Notes under the pieces: model-generated | What the model was told of the DNA's origin: nothing | The model's database searches: none | The model's input: the letters and a program-made list of their open reading frames with translations, nothing else | Assembly (NCBI GenBank): GCA_042573625.1 | Contig: JBHPCZ010000081.1 | Span: forward strand, 1 to 15,598 | Reading direction: 5' to 3' | Length of the DNA: 15,598 bases | Origin: JBHPCZ01 sp042573625 | Lineage (GTDB): Bacteria > Desulfobacterota > Desulfobacteria > Desulfobacterales > UBA11574 | Part shown: one piece after another, positions 1 to 6,407 of the stretch | Layout of the letters: the number at the start of each line of letters is the position of its first letter | Numbering within the stretch: the first letter of the stretch is position 1 | Made by a program: the position numbers and the translations under genes

Positions 1-84
1 CGAAATTGTCTCCGAATATCTGTGTGATCTGGTGCCAAAACTTGATTAATTACCTTTATCAATATAATTTTCCATTAACATAGA

Positions 85-1020
85 TTAAACGGGTTTCATG
101 CTGTATCCAACAATGCCGAGTACTATCAAAATTATGCCGATACCTCCGGTTAATTCAGGTAGAGCGCCACTCAAAAGCAGTATTTCACCACCCAGAGAAA
201 ATATAACCTCGCCAGACTGAGTCGCATCGATTGCTGATATCGCATAAGGTGACGTTGTTGAATTTCTTGCCTTGTAGAATATCGATGTCGCGATGATACC
301 TGATGATATGGCGACGATACCGGTGTGTATTATTTGACTCTTGAGCGGTGGTGGCGGGGCTGAAATGAGCAGCAACACTATCCAGAAAGGAATCGATCCC
401 ATGGTCATAAGCAGAACACATGTTGGCGCATCCTGTAGAATTGAAGAATCAATGTGAGGTATTCGTGAATGATTGCCATGTTTGGCGAAATTCAAGAGTT
501 GATTTCCGGTCGGATATGCAAAGGCCGCAATAACAACAGGTATAACACCATATAAAATGTTTGTAATCAAAAACTCGGTTTCTTCCTTAAAGAATTGGAT
601 CAGCACAATACCCAAAAAAATGAGAACGGAAAAAAATACCCCGCGCCGAGGAATCGTTTCTTTAAAAAGAAAAAGAACGATGGGCGTTGCGATGACGGTA
701 ACCTGCCACGTGCCGGCGACAACCCATCCCGGCGCGTGATCGGCCGCATAACACAGCATGCTATAGAATATTCCAAACCCGATACTCCCGGCCAAAAGCC
801 AGAACCTGAGGTTGTTTATGAAAATTTTTATTGTCTCCAACAAATGATTGAGACCTTTCGTTATTGTAATTAGAAGCATAAGGAGAAAGAACATATGAAC
901 GAAGCGTAAAGAAGACGTCCAGACCCAATGGCCGCCGGACAAGCTCATGGCCCGATTCAAAACAAATGTCACACTAAAGAAAGCTGATGATAAAAGACCA
1001 AGCAGGATGAGCTGAACCAT
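85..1020 (-). CDS. DMT-superfamily multidrug-efflux-type transporter
   Basis: This is a 311-residue polytopic inner-membrane protein with about ten hydrophobic segments, the usual size and layout of the EamA/DMT exporters (two repeats of five helices). The first repeat begins at residue 1 with a helix followed by LNRAMSLSGG. The second begins near residue 150, and the C-terminal SAIDATQSGEVIFSLGGEIL stretch (about residues 262-281) is typical of these transporters. It most resembles the EmrE-like family annotated as multidrug resistance efflux transporter, although the substrate cannot be read from sequence. The ATG at 1018-1020 is preceded on the coding strand by GAGGT seven bases upstream, which supports this start. 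It is the last gene of the same-strand run on the left, and its 3' flank (1-84) shows no clear terminator or recombination site. Family is fairly sure; substrate is unknown. Confidence 0.85.
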   Translation of the reverse strand: MVQLILLGLLSSAFFSVTFVLNRAMSLSGGHWVWTSSLRFVHMFFLLMLLITITKGLNHLLETIKIFINNLRFWLLAGSIGFGIFYSMLCYAADHAPGWVVAGTWQVTVIATPIVLFLFKETIPRRGVFFSVLIFLGIVLIQFFKEETEFLITNILYGVIPVVIAAFAYPTGNQLLNFAKHGNHSRIPHIDSSILQDAPTCVLLMTMGSIPFWIVLLLISAPPPPLKSQIIHTGIVAISSGIIATSIFYKARNSTTSPYAISAIDATQSGEVIFSLGGEILLLSGALPELTGGIGIILIVLGIVGYSMKPV

Positions 1021-1047
1021 AAAATTTAACCTCTTTCATACACCGCC

Positions 1048-1101
1048 ACATAACGACAAACTGAGCGGAAAGCTTTGCGTGTCCGCTGCAGTGATTTATA
1101 T
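1048..1101 (-). repeat. attC-like recombination site (DinB cassette)
   Basis: On the plus strand the segment starts with ACATAAC (1048-1054) and ends with TTTATAT (1095-1101). Between them, ACTGAGCGGA (1060-1069) pairs with TCCGCTGCAGT (1082-1092) apart from one unpaired base (G1088), as in integron attC sites. The outer box overlaps the stop codon of the DinB-like gene, a common position. The TTTATAT box is degenerate compared with the GTTATAT seen in the other candidates. Structure is seen directly; the attC identity is inferred. Confidence 0.5.
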
Positions 1102-1548
1102 TGTCTGCTCTTCCAGCAAATCTTTAAGATGGTGCCGCAAATGACGAAGGTAGTCCTTTATAACAAAATCCAAAGGGACGGGCTCCTCTGTTCCGATGTT
1201 ACATGGGGAAGACTCGGCATCCCCTGGAATGCATTCGACGATATGACTCATATGATTGTTGTATGCAGACCAAAGTGTGACCAGGGAAGACCAAGGCGCT
1301 TCATTATACCGCTGGATTCGAACCCATTCATCTGGGTCATAAGTTGGGAATTGGTCAGCAGCTTTGTTTACAGCTCTTACAAACCGCTGGTGGTTGTTCG
1401 CAGCCGAGTCGATTAGATGCCCGAGGATCTCCTTTTTTGACCACTCGTGTGGAGCGGGTTTGAATCCTGTTTCATCATGATTCATTCGGGACAATCGAGG
1501 TTCAGCCGTGGAAATAATGGAGCGAATTTGCCGGGCAATATCTTTCAT
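1096..1548 (-). CDS. DinB-fold (DinB/YfiT-like) metal-binding protein
   Basis: This 150-residue protein fits the DinB/YfiT four-helix-bundle family. Residues 41-48 read ILGHLIDS, with His44 as the first metal ligand, and the C-terminal YLRHLRHHL (133-141) supplies the paired histidines (His136 and His140). Further histidines lie in HMSH (99-102). Family members are metal-dependent thiol or glutathione transferases or stress proteins of unknown substrate, so the reaction here is not predictable. A GAAGGAAA stretch lies upstream of the ATG at 1546-1548. The gene is flanked on both sides by attC-like sites (1048-1101 and 1565-1625), so it looks like a one-gene cassette of about 520 bp. The length is normal and no defects are visible. 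Confidence 0.85.
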   Translation of the reverse strand: MKDIARQIRSIISTAEPRLSRMNHDETGFKPAPHEWSKKEILGHLIDSAANNHQRFVRAVNKAADQFPTYDPDEWVRIQRYNEAPWSSLVTLWSAYNNHMSHIVECIPGDAESSPCNIGTEEPVPLDFVIKDYLRHLRHHLKDLLEEQTI

Positions 1549-1564
1549 GTCAGGTTTCCTTCGG

Positions 1565-1625
1565 GCATAACCCTGCGCTTCAGCAGCGCCCGGCTTTTTG
1601 CGCCGAGTTGATACGGTTGTTATAT
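1565..1625 (-). repeat. attC-like recombination site (EcsC side)
   Basis: This is a 61-bp segment bounded on the plus strand by GCATAAC (1565-1571) and GTTATAT (1619-1625), both matching the integron core-site pattern RYYYAAC/GTTRRRY except at one position. Between them is an imperfect stem centred on GCAGCGC and GCGCCG around a CTTTTTG loop. It lies 54 bp beyond the EcsC-family stop codon and just before the DinB start. Of the four candidates this has the best box pair. The length is within the known attC range (57-141 bp). Boxes are seen; function is inferred. Confidence 0.55.
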
Positions 1626-1679
1626 GTTTCCAGCAGAGAAGCAGGATTCATCGCATGGTCTGATTATTTATTGGTTCTT

Positions 1680-2477
1680 CTATAAATTGTTTGAATACTG
1701 TAAGTTGTCAAAGGCCTTTCGAACAGCCTCGACGCCGTGCGCACGCTCCAGTCTGCGCACAGTGAAGTGTCCCCGGCCGATATCCTGAAAATGATCGATA
1801 AAAAGTGTGTTCACCAGTGCTCCCGCACCGGCGCCCACGAGCGGAACCGCCTGTGCGGCGGCTTTTTGGGACACGGCGATTCCGAATCGTTCGGCAATCT
1901 TGCCGATCAGCCGGGCAATTGCAGGAGCGCCTTCACGGGACAGACCCTTCTCCGCAATATGTGCGGATGCATCGGAAACAGTCTTGGCCAGCGCCGAGCG
2001 AACGGCAAAATAGCCGGTTTCAGCGGCATCATCGATCGTCGAAGACCCGCCCAGTGCAAAAACCTGCAGACAGGCCAGTTTCGAACCGATATCGCTGAGA
2101 TCCTCACCCTCGGAACGGGCCACATCGGCAATGGAGCGGAGCATGATCGTCGTCGATATCGGCAACTCCACAACCAGAGCCGGAAGACCAAATGCACCGC
2201 CGATCGCACCGGACGCGATCCCGAACAGTTTGTGGAGCTTGGTGGACGCCGGAATGCGGGGTTCGTTTTCCATCGTTAACAGGGCGATATCCAAGGCTTC
2301 CACCAGCGCCTTTCGCGCCAGTTCCTGTATCTTGACATTCCAGTTGTCGGGCAGCAGTTCAAACCCTTTTTCGATCGGAGTACCCAGTGCGGCGGTGATC
2401 TTCGAGGCAAGGCTCGGGTTCTCCAGAAGGCGTTTTGCTCTCTGCAAATCATTCAGATCTTGCTCTGACAATGCCAT
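1680..2477 (-). CDS. EcsC family protein
   Basis: This 265-residue protein resembles the EcsC family. Recognisable parts are the central glycine- and alanine-rich stretch FGIASGAIGGAFGLPALVVE (about residues 85-104), the following LPISTTIMLRSIADVARSEGED, and the C-terminal AVPLVGAGAGALVNTLFIDHF region (about 210-230). The two glycine-rich segments look like amphipathic or membrane-inserting helices, and there is no signal peptide. Biochemical function in this family is unsettled; it takes its name from the Bacillus ecs locus, but no ABC transporter accompanies it here. The ATG is preceded by GGGAGC eight bases upstream. The DUF4124-ankyrin gene ends 59 bp upstream with no attC-like site between, so the two may share a transcript or cassette. 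GC is higher than in flanking genes. Confidence 0.8.
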   Translation of the reverse strand: MALSEQDLNDLQRAKRLLENPSLASKITAALGTPIEKGFELLPDNWNVKIQELARKALVEALDIALLTMENEPRIPASTKLHKLFGIASGAIGGAFGLPALVVELPISTTIMLRSIADVARSEGEDLSDIGSKLACLQVFALGGSSTIDDAAETGYFAVRSALAKTVSDASAHIAEKGLSREGAPAIARLIGKIAERFGIAVSQKAAAQAVPLVGAGAGALVNTLFIDHFQDIGRGHFTVRRLERAHGVEAVRKAFDNLQYSNNL

Positions 2478-2536
2478 GTATCGCTCCCGTTTATGGATCT
2501 CCCTAATTATTCACTATTCACGATTTAAAACCAATT

Positions 2537-3088
2537 TCATTCCCTGGCTCCGTATTGTCGCAGAAGTGTTATCACCTGCGTATGGTTTCTTTCGCCGGCC
2601 AGCGTCAAGGCTGTCGAGCCCTCCTTGGTCTTTGCAGCAACATCCGCCCCTTCACCCAAAAGGAGCGCCACAACACTCATGTGGCCGTTCCAGGAGGCCA
2701 GGATTAAGGGGGTCATGCCGTTATCTGAGCCGGCATTGATATCCGCCCCTTCGCCGAGAAGGCGTTGCACCTCTTCAAGGCTGCCATTGTTGGCAGCCAC
2801 CCTTAACGCTATATTGTTATTTCCGGAATCATTCGCTTTTTCTTTGGATTCTTCGCTTTGTTCGTTGACGCCGGTTTCATCGAATTCTCGGCTCTCTTCA
2901 TTGACGGTGGTTTCATCAGATTCGCTTTTCTGTATTTCTTCGACGACTTCGGCATCTTGGCGGGATGGGGGGGTGTTGCTGTAATGTTTCACTCCGCTTT
3001 CATCCGTCCAAATATATATTTTCGCATCAAGGTTTGACGTACAAAAGCAAATAACTAAAACAACAGACAATAGTCTTAACAGTTTCAT
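2537..3088 (-). CDS. Secreted DUF4124-ankyrin repeat protein
   Basis: This is a 183-residue exported protein. An N-terminal signal peptide (KLLRLLSVVLVICFCTSNLDA, about residues 2-22) is followed by a DUF4124-type motif, KIYIWTDESGVKHYSNTPP (23-41), common in periplasmic proteins of Gram-negatives. Next come an acidic low-complexity linker (42-90) and about three ankyrin repeats (roughly 92-121, 124-153 and 157-183) with motifs such as MTPLILASWNGH and STALTLAGERNH. Ankyrin repeats mediate protein binding, so a periplasmic scaffold or inhibitor role is possible but unproven. GGAGGAG lies just before the ATG and fixes the start. The linker carries an imperfect 36-base-spaced repeat (DETTVNEES and DETGVNEQS). 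The gene lies upstream of EcsC on the same strand. Confidence 0.8.
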   Translation of the reverse strand: MKLLRLLSVVLVICFCTSNLDAKIYIWTDESGVKHYSNTPPSRQDAEVVEEIQKSESDETTVNEESREFDETGVNEQSEESKEKANDSGNNNIALRVAANNGSLEEVQRLLGEGADINAGSDNGMTPLILASWNGHMSVVALLLGEGADVAAKTKEGSTALTLAGERNHTQVITLLRQYGARE

Positions 3089-3222
3089 AACTCCTCCATT
3101 TCAAAAAAACACGCGCAACAGCGGATACCCCTTGCCATGGATTTACGCTATATTCATTTTTAGACCCCAAAAGAGCATTATTAGGCCGAAACTGGAGTAT
3201 ATTTCAAACGGTTTTTACATAA

Positions 3223-3254
3223 TTTTAATTGATTATCGTGGCCCGACCCCATTC
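3223..3254. repeat. Dispersed 32-bp repeat, copy 1
   Basis: This stretch reads TTTTAATTGATTATCGTGGC followed by CCGACCCCATTC. It matches 5313-5344 at 31 of 32 positions; the only difference is A at 3246 against C at 5336. It overlaps the left box of the attC-like site at 3241-3296. Its CGTGGC-CCG-CCCC core resembles repeats that often accompany REP-associated tyrosine transposases, but that link is from memory and untested. Confidence 0.7.
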
Positions 3255-3296
3255 GCCCCTGTTTTTAGCCCGTCTGCGTCCAGGCGCATGTTGGGC
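3241..3296 (-). repeat. attC-like recombination site (small membrane protein cassette)
   Basis: This 56-bp segment has outer boxes GCCCGAC (3241-3247) and GTTGGGC (3290-3296), complementary except at one base. Inside, CGCCCCTG (3254-3261) pairs with CAGGCG (3281-3286) with two unpaired bases, as attC extrahelical bases do. The right box ends one base before the stop codon of the small membrane protein gene. The left box deviates from the core consensus (GAC for AAC), so the site may be degenerate. Its left half is shared with the repeat at 5313-5344, where a shorter GCCCGCC to TTGGGC arrangement (about 5331-5365) also sits directly beyond a stop codon. Confidence 0.4.
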
Positions 3297-3297
3297 G

Positions 3298-3696
3298 TCA
3301 GCTCAATGGGGGTCCCCAAAAAAGCAGATACATGCTCAGTGCCAGGCACCCAAAATTGACCAAGAGACTTGCGAAACCTGAAGCTATTTTGTCACCTTCG
3401 GGAACTGAAATCAGATACAGGGCTGATACAAAAATTGCCAATGTAAACGTAAGTGGCGCGATAATGATGGTGGAAAGTATAGGCTTGCCTGCGTCATAGT
3501 AGAGGAACTGGTTGCTGAGCTTGGCGAGGAGTATGATGACAAAAGGCAAACCCGGCAATATAAAGCTCCAAACCAAAAGCCGTTTCCAGCCGTAAAAGCC
3601 TCTCCCCCCACTGACACGTTTAGCGAGAAAATAAGACAGAATGCCTATAGATAGCACTACCAGAGGAAATAAGATCACAATAAAAAACGCCGGCAT
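3298..3696 (-). CDS. Small four-helix membrane protein, unknown function
   Basis: This is about 132 residues with four hydrophobic segments (roughly 1-22, 36-58, 75-100 and 108-128). I do not recognise the family. I chose the internal ATG at 3694-3696 (MPAFFIVILF) because AGGG lies eight bases upstream and the first transmembrane helix begins at once. The reading frame continues upstream to a GTG at 3763-3765, adding 23 hydrophilic, basic residues (SKWKESKNRRDYKQ). That extension probably comes from a remnant of an insertion sequence and not from this protein. The stop codon is directly followed by an attC-like site, consistent with a cassette gene. Confidence 0.6.
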   Translation of the reverse strand: MPAFFIVILFPLVVLSIGILSYFLAKRVSGGRGFYGWKRLLVWSFILPGLPFVIILLAKLSNQFLYYDAGKPILSTIIIAPLTFTLAIFVSALYLISVPEGDKIASGFASLLVNFGCLALSMYLLFWGPPLS

Positions 3697-3708
3697 AAAT
3701 ATTTCCCT

Positions 3709-3785
3709 GCAGACCAGTTTCTGTTTATAATCCCTGCGGTTCTTTGATTCTTTCCATTTGGACACCCTCCTTTAGTTGGTGTCCA
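3709..3785 (-). mobile_element. Possible remnant of an IS3-like element 5' end
   Basis: On the coding strand, GGACACC (from 3778-3784) and GGTGTCC (from 3760-3766) form a 7-bp inverted repeat around a spacer that includes AGGAGG. A short frame follows that starts GTG TCC AAA and encodes SKWKESKNRRDYKQKLV. A hairpin of this kind just before a basic start such as KNRRDYKQ is reminiscent of IS3-family transposase genes. No transposase body remains and no second end was found, so this is only a suggestion. Confidence 0.25.
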
Positions 3786-3813
3786 CTTTCTTTGGGCAAG
3801 TTTTCAGTCCCAC

Positions 3814-4167
3814 TTAAGTGTGATGTTGGCTGGTAGACTTTTCTTTCATCCAGCCATCTGTTCCAATCTCAGCCCTTCTTTTTAGTTCTTTTTGTCTTAA
3901 ACCGAGTGATTGTGCAAATTCATCATCACTCATGCTCGGGTCACGTAATTCAAGAAACGTTTTACATGGAAAATCTTCACACAATCCACAATGTTCTAAC
4001 TGTTTCTGATTTCGGCAGCAATCATGCAATGGACAAACTTCTATTTTCATCAAAGTGGTCCAAAACGGTTTGCCATCCACATATCCACAGCCTGTACATT
4101 CTTTCCCCAGAAAATTGCAATCACCACAATAAATACCGCAAACGGGTGCATAATTGATATCATTCAT
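3814..4167 (-). CDS. DUF3795 cysteine-rich protein
   Basis: This 117-residue cytoplasmic protein has eleven cysteines in the first 70 residues, in the DUF3795 pattern: CGIYCGDC (10-17), CTGCGY (24-29), CPLHDCC (45-51), and HCGLCEDFPC (59-68). The arrangement suggests zinc or iron-sulfur binding. The family is common in anaerobic bacteria and archaea and has no established role. AAGGAA lies six bases before the ATG. The C-terminal third is charged and lacks cysteines, with a WMKEKSTS tail. The neighbours are unrelated. Family assignment is confident; function is unknown. Confidence 0.88.
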   Translation of the reverse strand: MNDINYAPVCGIYCGDCNFLGKECTGCGYVDGKPFWTTLMKIEVCPLHDCCRNQKQLEHCGLCEDFPCKTFLELRDPSMSDDEFAQSLGLRQKELKRRAEIGTDGWMKEKSTSQHHT

Positions 4168-4258
4168 GATTATTCCTTCAGCTAACAGGTATTAGTGGGA
4201 TTCCCCATATTATCATATTGCGGGCTAAGCCGAAATCGTAGAGAAACAGTGTCGCATT

Positions 4259-4604
4259 TTAATTGTGGCTTTTATCCCGAAGATATGCCTTCTGTCGTGC
4301 CTTGAAAAAAATGACCCCACGACGCATAATTTTATATAGTATCCCATAGAGAAGAACCTGCATGATGCACGCCATTATCGGGAAGGGAACCGGAAGAACA
4401 CTACTTATTATAATCCCGACAATCCATGCAGGCATACTGGTAATTATATAAGAAAATATGAAAACCTGTTCCCTGAATGGAAACCGGTACGACCGAAGCT
4501 TCCACAGGATTAATATCGAAATGAAGCGTAAGCAGCATAAATACCAGCCCAACAATTGCTGTTATCCAGAAAAATTTATCTTTGAAGAAGTTTTTTAACA
4601 CCAC
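4259..4604 (-). pseudogene. Small membrane protein gene broken by a frameshift
   Basis: Two overlapping minus-strand frames join into one sensible protein. The upstream frame starts at a GTG (4602-4604) and encodes VLKNFFKDKFFWITAIVGLV, continuing to VEASVVP. The downstream frame supplies FPFREQVFIFSYIITSMPAW, further hydrophobic segments and the basic tail ARQKAYLRDKSHN. Removing one base from the run at about 4481-4487 (CCGGTTT on the coding strand) fuses them into a protein of about 114 residues with three hydrophobic segments. I do not recognise the family. It could be a real frameshift mutation or a sequencing error. There is no strong ribosome binding site; only AGAAGA precedes the GTG. 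Confidence 0.6.
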
Positions 4605-4619
4605 TGTCTTCTTTCTATG

Positions 4620-4706
4620 GCATAGCGCCCGGCAGAAGCGGCTTCCAAATACAAGCGCCTAAAGCGCTCTGGCTTTGCAAGTCCGTTCTTAATACCGATG
4701 TTATAT
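4620..4706 (-). repeat. attC-like recombination site (GNAT cassette)
   Basis: This 87-bp segment has plus-strand boxes GCATAGC (4620-4626, one base off the GCATAAC seen at 1565) and GTTATAT (4700-4706, identical to the box at 1619). It contains a central stem of AAGCGC and GCGCTC around a CTAAA loop. The GTTATAT box lies ten bases beyond the GNAT stop codon. Recurrence of the same box pair as at 1565-1625 supports common origin. The AGC variation may make it inactive. Confidence 0.45.
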
Positions 4707-4716
4707 TGATAGCTGT

Positions 4717-5214
4717 TTAAAACATATATTTATAAAACTTGGTATCTACCTTCATTATGGGAAAAGTTTCGGGCAAGTCCATTTTCGAGATTTCTTTAAA
4801 ACCATTTTTTTCGTAGAATCGGTGCGCTGCTAAAAATTGGGGTGTAGTTCCAAGATAAATCACATGAATGCCGCTGGTTATAGCCCAATCCAAAGAGATC
4901 TCCAACAGCTTTTGGGCCGTACCTATTTCACGACCCCTATAATCTTGATTGACGAACATTTTACGTAATGCCAACAGATTGCGGCCGATATCCAATAAAG
5001 AAACAGTGCCGACTACTTTATCATTGTGAAGAGCCACCCAAAAATTGCCGTTACCTTTTTGATAGTATTCCGGGATATTCTTCAAGTCGGGCTGATCATC
5101 TGCTGTGATGGGAATGTCAAATTCTTTCCGTTGAATGGCAACAATAAGATCGACAACTTGTTTTTCGTAAACGGGAGAAAACGGTCTAATCTCAATTGGT
5201 AGCTTGCTTTCCAT
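4717..5214 (-). CDS. GNAT family N-acetyltransferase
   Basis: This 165-residue protein has a GNAT fold. GNFWVALHNDKVVGTVSL (about 56-73) is the central beta-hairpin. The acetyl-CoA pyrophosphate loop follows at about 92-100 (YRGREIGTA, the R/Q-x-x-G-x-G/A motif), then the helix AQKLLEISLDWAI, and the C-terminal LAAHRFYEKNGFKEI (about 128-142) typical of the family. It would transfer an acetyl group from acetyl-CoA to an unknown amine. The ATG at 5212-5214 has only weak GAGAT upstream. The gene is followed ten bases later by an attC-like box. GNAT genes are among the commonest integron cassette genes, which fits the setting. Confidence 0.9.
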   Translation of the reverse strand: MESKLPIEIRPFSPVYEKQVVDLIVAIQRKEFDIPITADDQPDLKNIPEYYQKGNGNFWVALHNDKVVGTVSLLDIGRNLLALRKMFVNQDYRGREIGTAQKLLEISLDWAITSGIHVIYLGTTPQFLAAHRFYEKNGFKEISKMDLPETFPIMKVDTKFYKYMF

Positions 5215-5312
5215 TATCTCAAATCATTTTCTATTGTTTTTTTCACAGTGCAATAAACTTATTTCATTTCCAGCAATCTCTCAATTCTTTTGTTGAGCGA
5301 TCTCTTTTATAT

Positions 5313-5344
5313 TTTTAATTGATTATCGTGGCCCGCCCCCATTC
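5313..5344. repeat. Dispersed 32-bp repeat, copy 2
   Basis: This is the second copy of the repeat at 3223-3254, same orientation, 31 of 32 bases identical. It sits 22 bp past the stop codon of the zinc-ribbon gene, while copy 1 lies 43 bp past the stop of the small membrane gene. Both are therefore in matching positions relative to a minus-strand gene end. Confidence 0.7.
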
Positions 5345-5366
5345 AATGCAAATATGCTTCTTGGGC

Positions 5367-5714
5367 TCATAGAATGATCCAGAGAGACAAACCGACCAAA
5401 GCTATGACTATGATCCATAGCAATATCCACCCGACCGGTACGACCTGAGATTCATCGTCCGGGGACCCGACTGTAACGGGCATGGCCGATAAATCGAAGA
5501 GTCGAAACTTTCTCTCGGTTTCATTTGGCTTAGGGGGATCATCGGTTGCGGTTGCGGTTCCGCTCTCGGCCGGCCAGGGCGGAGGGATCTGGACCTCTGC
5601 ATATTCGCGGTGACCGCATTTCTGACACTTGACGATCAATGGGCTGGCGTTCTCTTCCGAGACTCTGACCATGTTGTTGCCGCATTTGATACACTCTGAA
5701 AAAGGTTCAGACAT
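5367..5714 (-). CDS. Zinc-ribbon protein with C-terminal membrane anchor
   Basis: This 115-residue protein begins with a zinc ribbon made of CIKCGNN (8-14) and CQKCGHREY (30-38), four cysteines in two CxxC knuckles. A proline-rich, disordered stretch follows (about 43-65). It ends in one hydrophobic helix (GWILLWIIVIALVGLSLWII, 95-114) that should anchor it in the inner membrane with the ribbon in the cytoplasm. Small proteins with this architecture are widespread and uncharacterised. GAGAG lies upstream of the ATG. The dispersed repeat follows the gene. No function can be given. Confidence 0.7.
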   Translation of the reverse strand: MSEPFSECIKCGNNMVRVSEENASPLIVKCQKCGHREYAEVQIPPPWPAESGTATATDDPPKPNETERKFRLFDLSAMPVTVGSPDDESQVVPVGWILLWIIVIALVGLSLWIIL

Positions 5715-5846
5715 TGTTTTTCTCTCTGGCCAACGGTTTCATATCTAAATACATTCAACAATTAAGATGCGCCCCTGTTACTATTTTTAATGAGTTGTTA
5801 TAAATAGTTAGTGCCCATCCAGAATTGAGGATTTTTGTCCAAGATC

Positions 5847-5979
5847 AAGGCGTGCGAAAAAAATAACCGCAGGTGCCCCGCAGGAAATGCCCTGGGGTTG
5901 CATATGTGTAATATTCCGAGGAGTTATCCGCCTCAGGGGGGATTATTTTTTGAGCATAACACAGAGACTTGCACGCCTT
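5847..5979. repeat. Large imperfect palindromic element
   Basis: AAGGCGTGC (5847-5855) is the exact reverse complement of GCACGCCTT (5971-5979). Further in, AAAAAATAACC (5858-5868) pairs with GATTATTTTTT (5941-5951). The arms enclose a GC-rich core with CCGCAGG and CCGAGG motifs. The 5715-6058 gap contains no gene, and this element accounts for most of it. It resembles the dispersed palindromes common in Desulfobacterota genomes, which is a recollection and not a search result. Confidence 0.6.
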
Positions 5980-6058
5980 TGGCGGGTTGGGCCCCGGTTA
6001 AATATTAAATACGGATTTAACTGGGCAATCAAAAAGACGATTTGTGGATGAACACTGT

Positions 6059-6295
6059 TTAAAGGTCTACTGGTGTGAGGTCTTCATCCTTTTTCATCCA
6101 TTCTTCATCACTCTTTACTGCCTTATCGGTAAATACTGCCATTTTAATTGCTGTTTGCACAGCTTTTCTTATGTATTGATTCTCATTATCATCATTAATG
6201 TCATTTGTTTTCAAATATGCAGCGAATATTGTGGCTGCCATTTGAGCAACTACAGATTCACTATGCTGTAAGCTTAGGTATTGTTCTTTCGCCAT
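6059..6295 (-). CDS. Hypothetical small acidic protein
   Basis: This 78-residue protein of unknown family is probably cytoplasmic, with no signal peptide or membrane segment. The chosen ATG (6293-6295) has GGAGGG just upstream, much better than the in-frame ATG 21 codons earlier, which lacks a ribosome binding site. The start of the chain (MAKEQYLSLQHSESVVAQMA) is helical and the C-terminal end is rich in Asp and Glu (DEEWMKKDEDLTPVDL). NENQYIRKAVQTAIKMAV (about 38-55) looks like an amphipathic helix. It lies downstream of the toxin gene on the same strand with a 112-bp gap, so it need not belong to that operon. Confidence 0.55.
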   Translation of the reverse strand: MAKEQYLSLQHSESVVAQMAATIFAAYLKTNDINDDNENQYIRKAVQTAIKMAVFTDKAVKSDEEWMKKDEDLTPVDL

Positions 6296-6407
6296 GATAC
6301 CCTCCGAGCGTTTTTTAGTATTTATGTGAATATAACACCAGATATTGATTCGCTGCAAATAAGTTTCAGCTTTCAGCCATCCGGGTGCAACGAATGGTTC
6401 GCCTCTT

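Noticed and set aside
1737..2739. Several plus-strand open frames of 60-200 codons opposite EcsC and the ankyrin gene
   Set aside because: They are antisense shadows of GC-rich genes, with compositions rich in Arg, Ser and Pro and no family features.
4168..4258. Possible attC site between DUF3795 and the frameshifted gene (AGCTAAC at about 4182)
   Set aside because: No matching second box or stem is present.
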